This document shows positions 11,423 to 22,402 of a DNA stretch of 64,000 nt, piece by piece. The notes below the pieces were generated by a model, which saw only the letters and a list, made by a program, of their open reading frames with translations, searched no databases and was not told where the DNA came from. The first letter of the stretch is position 1. Every line of letters begins with the position of its first letter. The position numbers and the translations under genes were made by a program. The DNA comes from Ligula intestinalis (Eukaryota > Platyhelminthes > Cestoda > Diphyllobothriidea > Diphyllobothriidae): assembly GCA_036362985.1 (NCBI GenBank), contig JAYGXS010000001.1:13186570-13250569 (forward strand), read 5' to 3'.

Positions 11423-12103
11423 CTAAATGTCAAGATTTTTGGGGTTTATAGAAGTGTAACTAGGATCAGGTCTTATTTTAATGCTAAGAGGGAGCACTGC
11501 TATTATTGTCTTATGATCACTATCAAAGGTTAAGCTGTCGTAGTGCGTATATAAGGGCCAGATATCATTGGTGAGAATAACATCGAGTATATTGTTTCCC
11601 CTGGTTGGTTTGCTTATTATTTGCGTCCAGTTATGAAACACAATTGATGATAATAATTCATCATGTCTGGATGGGGCTGATAGTTCTGTCCAGTTTATTT
11701 CTGGACGGTTTAAGTCTCCTGCGATTATCTTATATTCGGTTTGGATATTCGAAAGAATATCTAGTAGATTTGTAAGACCAGTGTCATCATTACTATATTC
11801 CGGAGGGGTGTACAAACATCCAATTAGAATGCTTTTAAGGGTCTTGGATGTTATTATAGCAAAGCACGCTTCGCCATTGAACGTCTCCTGGAGAACCTCA
11901 AAGCCACTCTGTTCTATGGTAGATCTAATGTAGATCATACAACCTCCTCCTCGTTTATTCGCACGGTCCTGTCTATAGAAGGTGTAGTTTGCTATAAAAA
12001 CTGAAGCATTGGAGGTTGATTCGTTTACCCATGTTTCTGTTAAAAAGACTATATCGGGATTGTGTGTGTCAATAAAAGTCCTAAGTCGTGGAACTTTGTT
12101 TAC
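11423..12103 (-). pseudogene. Element C endonuclease domain (5' truncated)
   Basis: The frame is open from the truncation point near 12100: HNPDIVFLTETW, FYRQDRANKRGGGC, IGCLYTPPE, KIIAGDLNRPEINW, NNILDVILTND and DSDHKTIIA. The initial Asn motif is absent because of truncation. The GDLN form replaces the usual GDFN but keeps Asp and Asn. It ends at TAG (11425-11423), and the RT frame resumes one codon later in the same frame, so this stop is the only visible break before the gap. Confidence 0.85.
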
Positions 12104-12106
12104 TAT

Positions 12107-12733
12107 CGACTTAGGTCTTAGCTACACATATAAACTAGCATTTTCACCACATGCGGATCGAATATCTGCGAAGACTGCACAGCTATGTAGTTTAATATCA
12201 CATAATTTCTTCCTGCTGGAAATAAAGTTAAAACTTTATCGCATGTATGTTCTACCCATCCTAGAATATTGCTGTCCCTCTTTGGTCTAATGAATGCTTC
12301 AGACCGCGGTTAGGTTGAAAATGTACACAGGATGTTTACTCGCAAAATATTTGCTCTTCTTCGATCCACTGTTTCTTATACGGAGAGATGTCAGTTAGCG
12401 AACATGACATTTCTTTGGGTTAGAAGATTCAAAGCGGGCCTCTGCTTCCTCTTTCGCGTTAACTCTACCCCTTACCTTCCGCGAATCAACGCTCTCGTTA
12501 CCGTAGATAGACCTTATGCCACTCGTAATTCGTCCAGAATAATTGCACCACCCTTTAGCTCCACTTCGAACCATTCTCACTACTTTGCCTCCAAATATGC
12601 CTTCCTCTGGAATAATATTCCCCTCGAAATTAGGCTGTCGTCTAACCTAGCCGTTTTTAAAGTCAAATTACGTAAACAGTTAACTTCGGAAGATATAAAG
12701 TCCTTGTTATCCATCTCCTTCCCAAACGCCTAA
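12107..12733 (+). pseudogene. Element B reverse transcriptase, C-terminal part after the insertion
   Basis: Text resumes with DLGLSYTYKLAFSPHADRI, then LYRMYVLPILEYCCPSLV, a stop near 12290, and after a frameshift a 133-codon stretch (12332-12733) with TRKIFALLRS, LANMTFLWVRRFKAGLCFLF and YAFLWNNIPLEIR. This is the conserved C-terminal region of CR1-type ORF2. The same 3' tail phrase occurs at the left edge of the window. Confidence 0.82.
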
Positions 12734-13558
12734 CTTTTGGACTTTGAAAAAGGTCCTCCTGGTATCTGAAGTGGTTATATTTATATTACATTGTTTTCCA
12801 TATATGTCTATTTCTGCTTCTGTAGAGTGATATTTGCAACGATGTTTCGTCCCCGTCTCTGTCCAGTCATCATTGCCGTTCTCCGTTCCGTGTTTGACAA
12901 CCCTGACGATGGGCTTCATGGTCTCTTATCGTGCTCACGGTGGTTCTGCTATTTTCGCCAGCTCATCGCTGGACTCCGCAGTCCACAATGTCGCATATCC
13001 GGCGTTTCGGTGATGATCAGGTGACCTCCGCCGTTCCCTCATCTTGTCCGCGATGGCCTCCTCTGGTCTCACCTCCCTGATGGTAGATCATGAAGCCAGT
13101 CGGGCGGTGTTGCAGTGGTGAACGACAGCCTCTGCTGCTATATGATTTCTCCAATTGACAAGAAGCATTTTCAACCCTCATACGTTCTCATCAACAGTCC
13201 TGTCTCATTGCACTACAATCAATCCTATAAACCAACGTCCTTAATTTTGGAGCAGCAGTTTTTTTTCTCCTACGTTTTGTTTTCTTTTTAAGCGGGGGTC
13301 CGCTGAACTCTGCCCCCGTTTTAATGGTAGGAGTTTTTTTTTCACTGCTTCCTCCTTAGTTCACCATGCGTTTTCAGAGAGTGTTGACTACTACTTTAAT
13401 GACGATATTTTGTGGGTATTTATTTTATCTGCCAACAGTACTAAACGCTCCCGCTGCCTATGTGGTTGTTGACGGAGAGCAGCATTTATCAACTTTGTAT
13501 TTATTTTTCCACAGCACTAAGTTTGCAATGATGAGGCCCTTCGGGCTTAAAATATAAC
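12734..13558 (+). repeat. Element B 3' UTR with terminal hairpin
   Basis: Noncoding sequence ends with aggcccttcgggctt at 13534-13548 (six-bp GC stem, three-base loop) followed by aaaatataac. A matching hairpin, aggcccattgggcct at 17085-17099, precedes a TTA microsatellite in another copy. A conserved hairpin next to the tail suggests a recognition site for the element's RT, as known for some LINEs; the role here is inferred. Confidence 0.7.
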
Positions 13559-13564
13559 ATTTAT

Positions 13565-13672
13565 TTATTTGCTTTAGATTTTTTCTGGTCTTCGAGATTT
13601 TGGAAGGCGCCCATGAGGTGCATTACCAACTCTTTACAATTGCCTGTAAACTGGCATAATAAACATATTATA
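13565..13672 (+). repeat. 3'-end fragment of an A-family LINE
   Basis: About 108 bp match the last part of A and D, including ccaactcttta-a-ttgcctgtaaactggcataataaacatat. It is a heavily 5'-truncated copy on the + strand, abutting the fragment that starts at 13676. Confidence 0.8.
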
Positions 13673-13675
13673 TTA

Positions 13676-14950
13676 TGCAGGTCCTGGAGCAAAACCATCT
13701 GCTATCGGATGTTCAACATGGCTTTCGTAGAGGTAGGTCCTGCGTAACAAACTTGCTCTACTGTTAAGAGCGGTGGACTGAGGCAGTCGACAGTGGAAAC
13801 TCAATTAACGCTGTCTTTATTGACTTCTAAAAGGCTTTCGATAGCGTGCCGCACCGCCGCTTCTTTTATAAACTCAGCCGCATAGGAGTAGTAGGTAGGC
13901 TTCATGCGTAGATAAAAAGCTTCCTAATCAGTCACTCGCAAACTGTCCACACTAGTGACAAACAGTCTGCCAAGGTTGAGGTTGAGAGTGGTGTTCCCTA
14001 AGGCTCCGTTCTCGACCCTATCTTGTTTGTTATCTACATGAACGATTGTGTCCGCGAACTGGATTGCGGTATCGCCATGTTCGCCGATGATATCAAACTT
14101 TGGAGCATAATTCGAACTGCAGCTGACAAAGAGCACTTACAGACAAATTTTAATAGACTTCAAAAATGGTCGGCGGACTGGCTCTTGCCGTTCAATGAGA
14201 GCAAGTGCACCACCATTCCAGTCGGCAAAACCAGTTCTTTAAACGGTACGGCTAACTGACTAAACGACAAACCATTGAAGGAAGTGAACGCCCCGAAAGA
14301 CTTGGGAGTCTGGATCACGCCCTCGCTTAAACCCTTCCTGTCTTGGACAAAGGTAGCCAACTCCGCGATTTCGGTCCTATACCTCGTCAAGCGAGCTTTT
14401 TCTACCTTCAATAAAAAGTGCTTCACAAAAGTCTTCGGAACCTTCGTACGACCGCAACTATAATCCGCTATCCAAGCTTGGAGACCCTGGGCTGCGAAAG
14501 ACATCAACATTCTCGAAAAGGTGCAAAGGCGCGCAACCAAACTTGTTATGGGGCAGGGCTTGCAGTCTTTTGAAACACGGCTGTCCAATCTCAACCTCTT
14601 TCCATTGCCCTAGAGGCAGCTTCGGGGGACCTCATACTAGCATTCCGCGTATTACGTATTTGAGACTACTATCTTATATCAGGGGATTTCTTCGAATTAG
14701 CAACAACCCCGAATTTGCGGGGTCATCCTCTCAAATTAAGGTTGACCGGAGCCAGGCTGGACGCTCGGAAGCACTTCTTCTCAAAAAGAGTGGTTGGAGC
14801 GTGGAATGCGCTTCCTCAGGACGTTGCTATGTCGGAATCACGAGAGATTTTTAAGCGAAAACTGGATCAATACAGCAGTGCGCGCTACGGAACGAATTGA
14901 CCGCAGCTGACAATTTACACCAAGAACAATGATTATAATACTTTCAATAT
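13676..14950 (+). pseudogene. Fragment E: LINE reverse transcriptase of a second CR1-like family
   Basis: The translation starts mid-RT with VQHGFRRGRSCVTNLL, continues through NAVFIDF-stop-KAFDSVPHRRF (motif A), ESGVP-stop-GSVLDPILFVIYMND and MFADDIKLW (FADD at 14080-14091), and ends with LEKVQRRATKLV, NLRGHPLKLRL and FFSKRVVGAWNALP near 14800. The catalytic YADD is FADD here, which is common in this clade. At least six in-frame stops and two frameshifts mark a dead, 5'-truncated copy. The minus-strand fragments at 18086-18480 and 23290-24301 share its C-terminal signature and belong to related families. Confidence 0.85.
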
Positions 14951-14974
14951 TTTAGTAGTTTTAGTTTTTAAAGC

Positions 14975-16380
14975 CATTCATGGAGTGTACTAGGACCGCT
15001 CCTATTTTGCCTGTTTATCATCGACCTTCCAGACTGTTTTGAGCATGGTAGACCCTTCATGTACGCTGATGATATAAAAGTCCCTTATCAGTATAAACCG
15101 GCAGATCACAACATCGTGCTTGAGCTGATAAAAGAGGATCTTCAGGCCTTCGCCCAGTGGTGCAGCACATGGCGCCTCACACTTTCATGGCACAAATGTT
15201 CCTTTATGGTTATCGGCGACGATTATCAACCAGAATTAAGCATAGACGGTCACAAACTAAATGTCCTAGGTGTTATCAAGGATTTGGGCCTATCCCTTTC
15301 TAATATTCTTAATCTGTCAGAGCACTGTGCCCTGATAGAATCGAAAGCACGCCGAACCACGGTATTTATCCTTCGAAATTTTAAGACCATAGAGGTTAGA
15401 ACTAGCCTTTATAATATGTACGTGAGACCAAGTCTTGAATACTGCTCGCCTATATTTAGTCTACTGCGCACTAGTGAATGGAAGAAAATAGAATTGGTGC
15501 AGCACTTATTCACTAGAGGAGTTTTCACTACAAAGCATCGTAACTTAGCCTACCAACAAAGGCGCAAACTTATAAAGCTGGATCCCCTGTGGCTTCGTAG
15601 ATTACCGAAGGGACTATTTTTACTGTTTAAACTTTTGAATGGCCAAATCTTTAATCCTCTCAGTACAATAAGGCAGCTCGAGCACTCTAGGCGCGCCAGT
15701 CATCGAGATGTGTTTTTATTTTTCCTATTGCACGCACAGTTAAGTACCGGCAGTTCTTTTCAGTAGACGCCATATCAATTTGGAATAAGCTGCCCAAAGG
15801 TATTAAAACCCAGCAAAGCTACCCTATGTTGAAGAGAGCTATAACTTGTTTTCTACATTCAGGACAACTTTCACGAATTTTGGGCGCTGACTCAGTGGAA
15901 GCTCTCTTTCACTCTGATGGCGTTCGTGGACTTTGATCCCGCCAGGCTTCATGCTGAAGATAATGCTGCTGAAGCAGCAGCCCGCAGTCTGCTAACCCTT
16001 CAGCCGATAGCCTGCAACTTTTGCCGACAACCATTACAGGAGGACTGAGAACACTGTGTTCTTGTGCCAACCCTCTCCGTCTCGAACTTATGTCCTTAAA
16101 AGATATGCAACATTTCTCCTGCTGATGTGTGAACTCAGCTTACAACTGTTCATTTATTCCGTTTGTGTCATACCTTTGAAGGCAGGTTTTTTCACTTGAA
16201 ACAAACTCCCTTTCTCGCCCAGTATTGCCAAAACACAAAATGGAAATAAAACCAACACTGGCTGCAAAAGTACAAGTTTGTTGTAAGCTTTTTCCTGTCT
16301 TCGGGGTTTTGGAAGGGGCCCAAGAGGTGCTCTACCAACTCTTTATAGTTGCCTGTAAACTGGCATAATAAACATATATA
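14975..16380 (+). pseudogene. Element D: 5'-truncated A-family LINE keeping the YADD half
   Basis: The copy begins inside RT (VLGPLLFCLFI near 14985 in one frame), then a 235-codon open stretch (15059-15766) starts with MYADDIKVPYQYK. It continues through WCSTWRLTLSWHKCSFMVIG, VIKDLGLSLSNILN, LYNMYVRPSLEYCSPIF and LWLRRLPKGLFLLFKLLNG. A frameshift near 15725 moves the rest (FFSVDAISIWNKLPK) to another frame. The stop that ends A's ORF (TGA) is CGA here. The 3' UTR runs to ggcataataaacatat near 16380. D supplies the very RT segment that is deleted from A. Confidence 0.87.
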
Positions 16381-16389
16381 TATCTAACT

Positions 16390-17131
16390 GTAAGCAGCGT
16401 ATACAGAAGGGGCGAATCGTTATTTCCATAACAACTACCTACATCTTTTCCGGGCAGCTTTCTCCTCAATCCGGAGAAAGGACCATCGGGAATTTAGGAT
16501 CCCTTCTTGAAACTACCTTCCTCTGACTCATGTACCCCGGAATCAGGACGCAGTCTTGACGGCTCTCGTTTCGCTGGTCATCAGCCATCATCAGGGACTT
16601 ATATTTGGTCACATCTCAGACATCCCCAACGATGGTCTTGTAGATTTGACAGACTTTTGGATATCATACAGCGGTGCCCATCACGATCATAAACTGGTGG
16701 GTTTTCTATGTTCCATTATGCCGCGCCGGTTTGGGAACCCGAGTGTAGTGCCGGGAACCCGTCTATACCAGTAATGTTTCGTTAATACCTATTGTTCTGC
16801 CCCACACTCAGCTTCGACTGAGTTTGCTTCAAAGCCCCTCCCCCTTACTAACAGAGGCAGTGGGTACCAGAATACATAGTCAGAATTCTAGATAACGATG
16901 TGGCTCATCTGTGTGTGCCCTTGAATTTCACCGTCCGCATGACACTGCTATATTCATTTTTTTCGAATCTAACAAATTCGCTTCTAAACAGTTATACTCG
17001 TCTTATAGCTATAGACTTCGGATACTGTTTGTTAAACCAATTATTTCTAGTACTTCGTGTTATCGAATTTTTGGTTTATTGATGAGGCCCATTGGGCCTG
17101 AAATATACAACTTATTATTATTATTATTACA
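16390..17131 (+). repeat. 3' UTR of a B-type LINE copy with TTA tail
   Basis: The end carries aggcccattgggcct (17085-17099), ctgaaatatacaac and a TTA microsatellite to 17130, the same terminal layout as element B's 3' UTR. Upstream, phrases such as ccccaacgatggtctt near 16625 recall B's ccctgacgatgggctt near 12900. No RT text is left in this copy. Confidence 0.65.
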
Positions 17132-17277
17132 CTGATAGCAATATTTCAGGGATAGATATATGCTATTGTGGCATAGACGCGTACACCGATCTGTCAGAGG
17201 ACCCACTCGTCCCCCCATATCGCTTTTAGAGCTCTCTCTCGAGCCTCCACCACAATGTGGCTAGAATATAGGCAGAA

Positions 17278-17472
17278 AGACATTACCAGCAAAGACAGGG
17301 GACACTACGAAGGCCTTTTCTGCCTTGTTAGGCATCATCGGCTAGTGATACCCAACCCCAGTACGGCCGCTGAAATTGCTGCCACACCGAGATTTGAACT
17401 CAGCGGCCGTACTGGGGTTGGGTATCACTAGCCGATGACGCCTAACAAGGCAGAAAAGGCCTTCGTAGTGTC
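17278..17472. repeat. Near-perfect palindrome with tRNA-like sequence
   Basis: Two arms of about 95 bp (17278-17373 and 17397-17472 onward) are reverse complements with only one or two mismatches, around a loop of roughly 25 bp. The minus-strand reading of the right part has a tRNA-like B box (gttcaaatctc) and an A-box-like stretch (catcggctagtga). The structure could be two head-to-head copies of a tRNA-derived SINE, or a foldback created at a break. It would form a very strong hairpin. Confidence 0.85.
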
Positions 17473-17648
17473 CCCTGTCTTTGCTGGTAATTTCCTTCTG
17501 CATATGTGCTATTCTATAACGGCCTCCTACCAGTAGTCTCATGCGAAGGTCTCCGCGGTCTACCCTACTTGGCTATCGACATACCGTGATTACCCCGCTA
17601 GCGATCTTATCAGCCAGACCTGACGGTTAAAACACTCACCCTTTGTTC

Positions 17649-18060
17649 GACTCACAGCTGACTGTTGACGATCTGGACGGATGTCTGTGTTTTTCCAGTC
17701 CCGTTGGCGGACCCTGCAATCAGCAAGGAAGAATCAGGTCGCAGCTTCCACATGGTGATGATCCTGGGAACCTTTTCCATGCCCCCCCCCCCCCGTTGGA
17801 TCCCCCCAAAACAAAATCGGACGTTTTTTACTCTTCTTTCTCCTATATTCTATACATTACAAGAGCAACAGTTTTTCTCCTAAAAATCCTTGAGGAGTTT
17901 TTCACTGTCTGCTCTTATTTTCCATCCCATGACTCAGTAAAACTGGTCTCGCCAACAGTCTGACATACAATTTTTCTGCCACCACTACAATATGTACCAA
18001 AAGGGAACTCAAAGGAATTTTTCCTACACATCCCTCAATATGCTGACACTGATAATTCCG
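17649..18060 (+). repeat. Repeat R4, copy 1
   Basis: It matches 62061-62459 in the same direction over about 400 bp, sharing gacgatctggacggatg, gcaatcagcaaggaagaatc, tttctcctaaaaatccttga and caatatgctgacactgata. The second copy ends in a clean CTGATA-type tail, so this may be the 3' end of an unidentified retroelement. A long C run lies at 17780-17793. Confidence 0.8.
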
Positions 18061-18085
18061 TCTACATAGACAGAGCCTTTGAAAA

Positions 18086-18480
18086 GCTTATTTACAGATA
18101 GATGCTGTCAGATCATACATGTCGTTCAAAACCATATATACATTATATACATCGTTGTTGTCTACCATATGTATGACCAGCATGTCAAGTAAGATCAAGC
18201 TTTCTTTTAAATGTGTCGACGCTTTCAGCAGGAACAACTGAGGAAGGAAGTTTATTCCAATCTTCAATGACCCGTGGGCGAAGAAGTTGGCCCGCACTTC
18301 TAGTTTAGGATTATGTTTCTTCAGTTTGTACGGATGACCGCGTAGATATATCGTTTGGGCAAATTCGACGAAGTCAGCCATCTGCAGAGTACAGTCAACA
18401 CTCCTGATGAGTTTAAGCGCGATGCTCATATCTCCTCTGTATTGCCTATAATAGCGAGGAAAACGTTCGAGCCTATCTAT
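18086..18480 (-). pseudogene. C-terminal fragment of a CR1-like RT
   Basis: The minus strand reads FVEFAQTIYLRGHPYKLKK and later SLKIGINFLPQLFLL and STHLKESLILL. This matches the C-terminal signature NLRGHPLKL and WNALP seen in fragment E. Only the last ~110 residues and a short 3' UTR remain. Confidence 0.75.
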
Positions 18481-18809
18481 ACGACCTTTATGTGGGAGAC
18501 TATGAACGTTCCGAGAGCACTATTAAAAAGAATTTGGTATTAAGGTTAACGATGACAATGTGGATATTGGTGCTCAGATTGAACACCCAGATGTACTGCC
18601 GAATTTTGAAGTATGGTGCGATGACAATTTCACATTTACCTGAGATTCATTACTGTAAAAAGATAATTATCAATCTTTAGAAAATAATGCTTAACTTAGA
18701 ACAAACTGTGAAAATAACACCTACGATAAACGTGGGGTGAATTTCAGAGAGCCTCGCATTCTAACAAAATTGTGGGAGTATATTAATTTACGCGAAATTG
18801 TTTTATTTA

Positions 18810-18995
18810 TTAAATGTTTATATTATGTATATATGCATCAAAATCTCTATTTACACATGGATTCTGTCAAATCATGCATATGTTTCAGAGAAATATATTT
18901 AGATTATATCAATCGTTGACCTATACCAGATATAGGATCATACGGTAGAGTCTTATCGAGTCTCCTTTAAATGCCTCAACACTTTCAGCACGGTA
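18810..18995 (-). repeat. Second copy of the 3' end found at 18086-18230
   Basis: Phrases such as tctgtcaaatcatgcatatg and ctttaaatgcctcaacactttcagca parallel ctgtcagatcatacatgtc and tttaaatgtgtcgacgctttcagca at 18108-18230. The copy is diverged. Confidence 0.6.
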
Positions 18996-20125
18996 GTGCG
19001 CCCAAAAAGCGCCGCATCAACTAAGAGGAGGGATCTTCCTCATTGGACGCCCACAGCTCTCGTTGCAGTTTTGGCACAGTGACCTGGAGGTTTGATGGGG
19101 CAGCACACATACGCCTAGATCAATTACTTAGTTTTACTTGCTCGAGTTTGTTACCTCCAATGAAGTACTCTGCTCAAATTGTATCTCATTTTTGGAACTT
19201 AAACGTAGGTGGATGCCTCGGCATATATAATCGTATAGTAGCCATTCATCACACCGATTTTGCAAGCAAGCCAAGCTATTCTATAAGCTGTGTGCCTCTG
19301 TTGATCTTAAGATTGAATGTCATATGATCAGATTGTCAGCAAACATTAATTTATGGTCGGTAAGACAATCTAGGCGGCCATTCACATGTATTAGAAACAG
19401 ATGATGAGTTGATATTCTAATGACAATCCAGCATGTAAGTGTAAATCCCCAGAGTGTGACAATTCGGGGAAATATTATGTAAAAAAGGAAAGGACCGTGA
19501 AGTGCGCCACTTCTCTCGGGTTAACCGTTGCTTGACGGACAACGCTCACTTCTCGGGCTGCAGATTCCTTATCGAAGAGTGCCAATAATCAAGATCCATT
19601 CTGGTACCTGAAGCTCAACTGAACGTACATTTTCTTCCTTGTCTGCTTCGATTTTTTTATGCAGCTTTACCTTCATGATACTGGAAACTTACATGAATTA
19701 GCAGCAAATGCTTGGTGTATAATAATGCGGGACTGTTATCGCATCCGCCAATTTTTCATTGTTTATATTTATGACTGGCTAAACAAATGACATCCATCAG
19801 CTGCTGCCATACAGTTAAGATTTTTCAGACGTTGGTGATATGGATAGATAAAATCCATATGCGTCCGCATGTGTAAGGGTGTTAGAAGGATAAGACACTT
19901 GAAGAAATTCGCAGTGGGTACATGAAGAATTAATCAGACATATTCCACTACCCACCATTAACCTATTTAGAATTTTTCATATCGTGGACTGAGAACGGAA
20001 ACCAAGTGAAGTAGGCATTCAAAAAAGGGTTAAAAAATGAACACGGAGACTTTAGAGGTAAGCGTTTAAACACCCAAGCGGGGCAGGCATCGGGCATTGA
20101 GTCGAAGTTACTACGATTGCAGAGT
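18996..20125. other. No recognisable feature
   Basis: Open frames here are short and carry no family signature. I see no RNA gene or clear repeat before the TIR at 20126. Confidence 0.5.
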
Positions 20126-20668
20126 TACCCTGTAAACGCATGGCCCCAGCACAGGTGGGGCCCCAGACTGGGCCAGGTGGGGCTACCTAGGGCCAATGCT
20201 CAAGGCATATGTATTATTCTTGCACCTGCAAAATCGTGAATGCTGTACACAGTCTACAGGGCATTCAAAGCACTTTTTAGTATGATTTCACATACGCTAA
20301 TTTTATTCAAATTAATATTCTAATAATTTTACACATTATTTTGTCAAAAGTATAATTTTTATTGTCTTTCATAAAAGTGACGGTTTGTTTAAGTGTGCCA
20401 TGTAGAGGTCACTTATCTGCTTGTTCTACCTTCGATTATGGAGCGTATCTACGATTGTTCCATTCCTACGTCGATTAATAGTTATCTGAAGCTTTGTACG
20501 TGAACTGTTGTCTTTTTTCGCAAGTAATATTTTTTTGATAATTACTGCATGCTCTCTGAAATTCTTCAGTACACTATCATAAGCCTAGATCTTACAGATT
20601 AACACATTTATGTTTTACATATTCACAGACAGCTGTAGTATGTTGTTGGATATCCCTCCTAAGTAAAT

Positions 20669-20947
20669 ATGGACCGCTCGTATATTGGACTGCACCGAAG
20701 CTTCGTTTACAAGAGACTGAAGAGGCGTAGATTGGCCTATGCAAAGGCTGTTGGGATTGCCGTCTGTTCGGGCCTATTCACAACATCTGTCGGAAGTGAC
20801 GCGTATGCGTGTCCATCTACATTGTCTGCTGGAGAGGACTTGTGTGCGAGTCCGTCCACAGCGTCTGCTGCTGCTCCTCTTGAGGATACTCCGCAAGCGG
20901 AAATGCCTCATCCGTGGTCTATTGCCTCCGTCTCAGGATACGGTTAG
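20669..20947 (+). other. Unrecognised 92-codon ORF inside the TIR element
   Basis: It starts with ATG and encodes a basic N-terminus followed by an Ala/Ser/Pro-rich tail with two similar pieces (ACPSTLSAGEDL and CASPSTASAAAP). There is no transposase motif. It may be chance, since the tail derives from a short internal DNA repeat. Confidence 0.25.
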
Positions 20948-21243
20948 TGATATCGTATTGACTATGTTCACTTTCTAATGCTTTTTCTAATTAAATTTTA
21001 TAGAAAAAGCATTTGTATGAAACCATTCTGTTTGACTTAGATTGTGATAAAATATTTGCCTATATGCAGGCCTATTTAAGTATCTCTTAGCTGCAGTTCC
21101 CACTTCACGAGTTTTTCCGAGGTTTTCACCTGCAATTTAAGCCTTTGTGACGTGAGTTGGCCGCAAATGGTTGATACTCTAAAAAGCCCAAATTTTTCAA
21201 TGTCTCTTAGCTATCTGTTCGACCTGTAGTGCATGTATGTGTT

Positions 21244-21545
21244 TGTAGAAAGCCCACACTGTTGCCACACTACAGCTGATTGCAGAAAGAGGCGCCGGCG
21301 ACTGCCTTGCTCACCGGCTCGGTAGGTAAAAACGGTCGATAGAAGTTAACTCAGCCGAGATTGTCGGAGGTTGCCACTATTAGAAGTCCACGCTGATCCA
21401 CCACTGCAACTGGGTGCAGAAAGAGGCACTGGCGACTGCTTTGTTCGCTGGCTAGGTAGGTAAAAACGGTCGATAAAAACTGGTTAAGCCGGAGTTGTCG
21501 GAGCTTGCTACTATAAGAAACCCCACGCTGTTCATATGACGCAGG
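21244..21545. repeat. Tandem repeat, period about 134 bp, about 2.3 copies
   Basis: Unit one begins gcagaaagaggcgccggcga at 21282 and unit two gcagaaagaggcactggcga at 21416. Both contain ggtaggtaaaaacggtcgat and a gtcggagsttgc block. A partial upstream unit (21244-21281) shares the agcccacactg portion. Confidence 0.85.
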
Positions 21546-21886
21546 TGGGGGCAGGCAAATGGGCTGTGCAGAGGAGCGGCTGGTTTGGCAGAAAATCGAT
21601 AACTCAAGTGGTCGCATCGGAAAGCCTATGGGTGACTGTGTGCGCGCGCGTACTCTAACTATTGGACGTCATTGCATCGGGCTGCGTCGCTCCGTCGACT
21701 GCACTCGTACGTGGTGTGGAACATATGGAAGCGGGAAACCGTTATAAGGAAGATAATAAACTCACTATTAAGTTCTTATAAGTAGCAACAGTTTATGTAA
21801 TTGTCTAAGCATTGACTGCAGGCAGGCATAGCAAATAAATAAAACGTGTCTTTCAAATGGCATCATTTTTCAGGTTTTTGTACCTA

Positions 21887-22402
21887 TCTGCCATTTGCCG
21901 TTGTTACTTAACCGTAGTATGCTTCATTTGATTTTAATTTTAAAGTATGTACAGAGTGTCCCAAAAGTGTTTACACATATTACATAATTTTAAACTTGGT
22001 CTTCGTTATAATTTTTTTGTTTCAAATATATAAAAATATTTACACTATCTGTTTATTGTTTTTTTTTCATTGCATGATTTCAAAGTATGCAACTTGCCAT
22101 TGAAAAAGTTAGATACTGACATTAGTCCATGCTCTTACACACTATGATCTTGACCGAAATTAATAGTATTTGAATTAAAAAGTTATAATGAACATCAAGT
22201 TTACACTTATTTGAAATGTATATACATTTTTGGGACACTCTGTATTTTGATAAATCTATGAAATTAATTATTTAATGAAGACTTTTAGAACTGTCGGCGG
22301 CCATCTATCGTTACTATTCTACTTAAGAAGTGTAAGTTTGCTTCGTTTGATGTTTTCTTTAAATTACGTAGTTTGTTAGATCTATGAAATTAATTATTTA
22401 AT
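21887..22402. repeat. Direct duplication, one copy carrying a MITE
   Basis: Copy one (21887-21951 plus 22243-22276) and copy two (22301-22402) share gtttgcttcgtttgat / gtatgcttcatttgat and the block atctatgaaattaattattt. Copy one is interrupted by the 291-bp MITE. Copy two runs through the equivalent TA without interruption. Confidence 0.8.
21952..22242. mobile_element. MITE, 291 bp, Tc1/mariner-like
   Basis: Both ends carry the perfect 15-bp inverted repeat CAGAGTGTCCCAAAA, flanked by TA on each side (21950-21951 and 22243-22244). Similarity between the ends extends further inward (tgtttacacat versus tgtatatacat). The AT-rich interior has no coding capacity. TA duplication, short TIR and size fit a non-autonomous Tc1/mariner-type element. 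Confidence 0.88.

Larger units (their letters stand above)
9241..12105 (-). mobile_element. Element C: 5'-truncated LINE nested in element B
   Basis: On the minus strand it runs from an endonuclease truncated at about 12100 through RT to a 3' UTR and an ATT/TTA microsatellite tail at 9243-9260, directly beside B's interrupted RT codons. Truncation inside the endonuclease with an intact 3' end is what target-primed reverse transcription commonly leaves. Its single long RT frame shows it is younger than B. A 400-base gap (9461-9860) hides the RT C-terminus. Its 3' UTR (9262-9440) resembles that of element A. I could not define a clear target-site duplication. Confidence 0.88.
5991..13558 (+). 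mobile_element. Element B: CR1-like LINE, split by nested element C
   Basis: On the + strand the order is a Pro/Ser-rich ORF1-like region (5991-6900), an endonuclease (7070-7860), a reverse transcriptase (7870-9237), an interruption by element C, the C-terminal RT region (12107-12733) and a 3' UTR ending in a GC hairpin (13534-13548). The RT text before the break (PLVFQNTPLVERST) and after it (DLGLSYTYKL) aligns directly with the continuous text in element C, so the two halves belong together. Without the insertion the element is about 4.7 kb. Stops and frameshifts show it is long dead. Confidence 0.85.

Noticed and set aside
20669..20978. Two overlapping open frames inside the TIR element
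   Set aside because: No family motif, repeat-derived tail and no splice or codon support; listed only as an unrecognised ORF.
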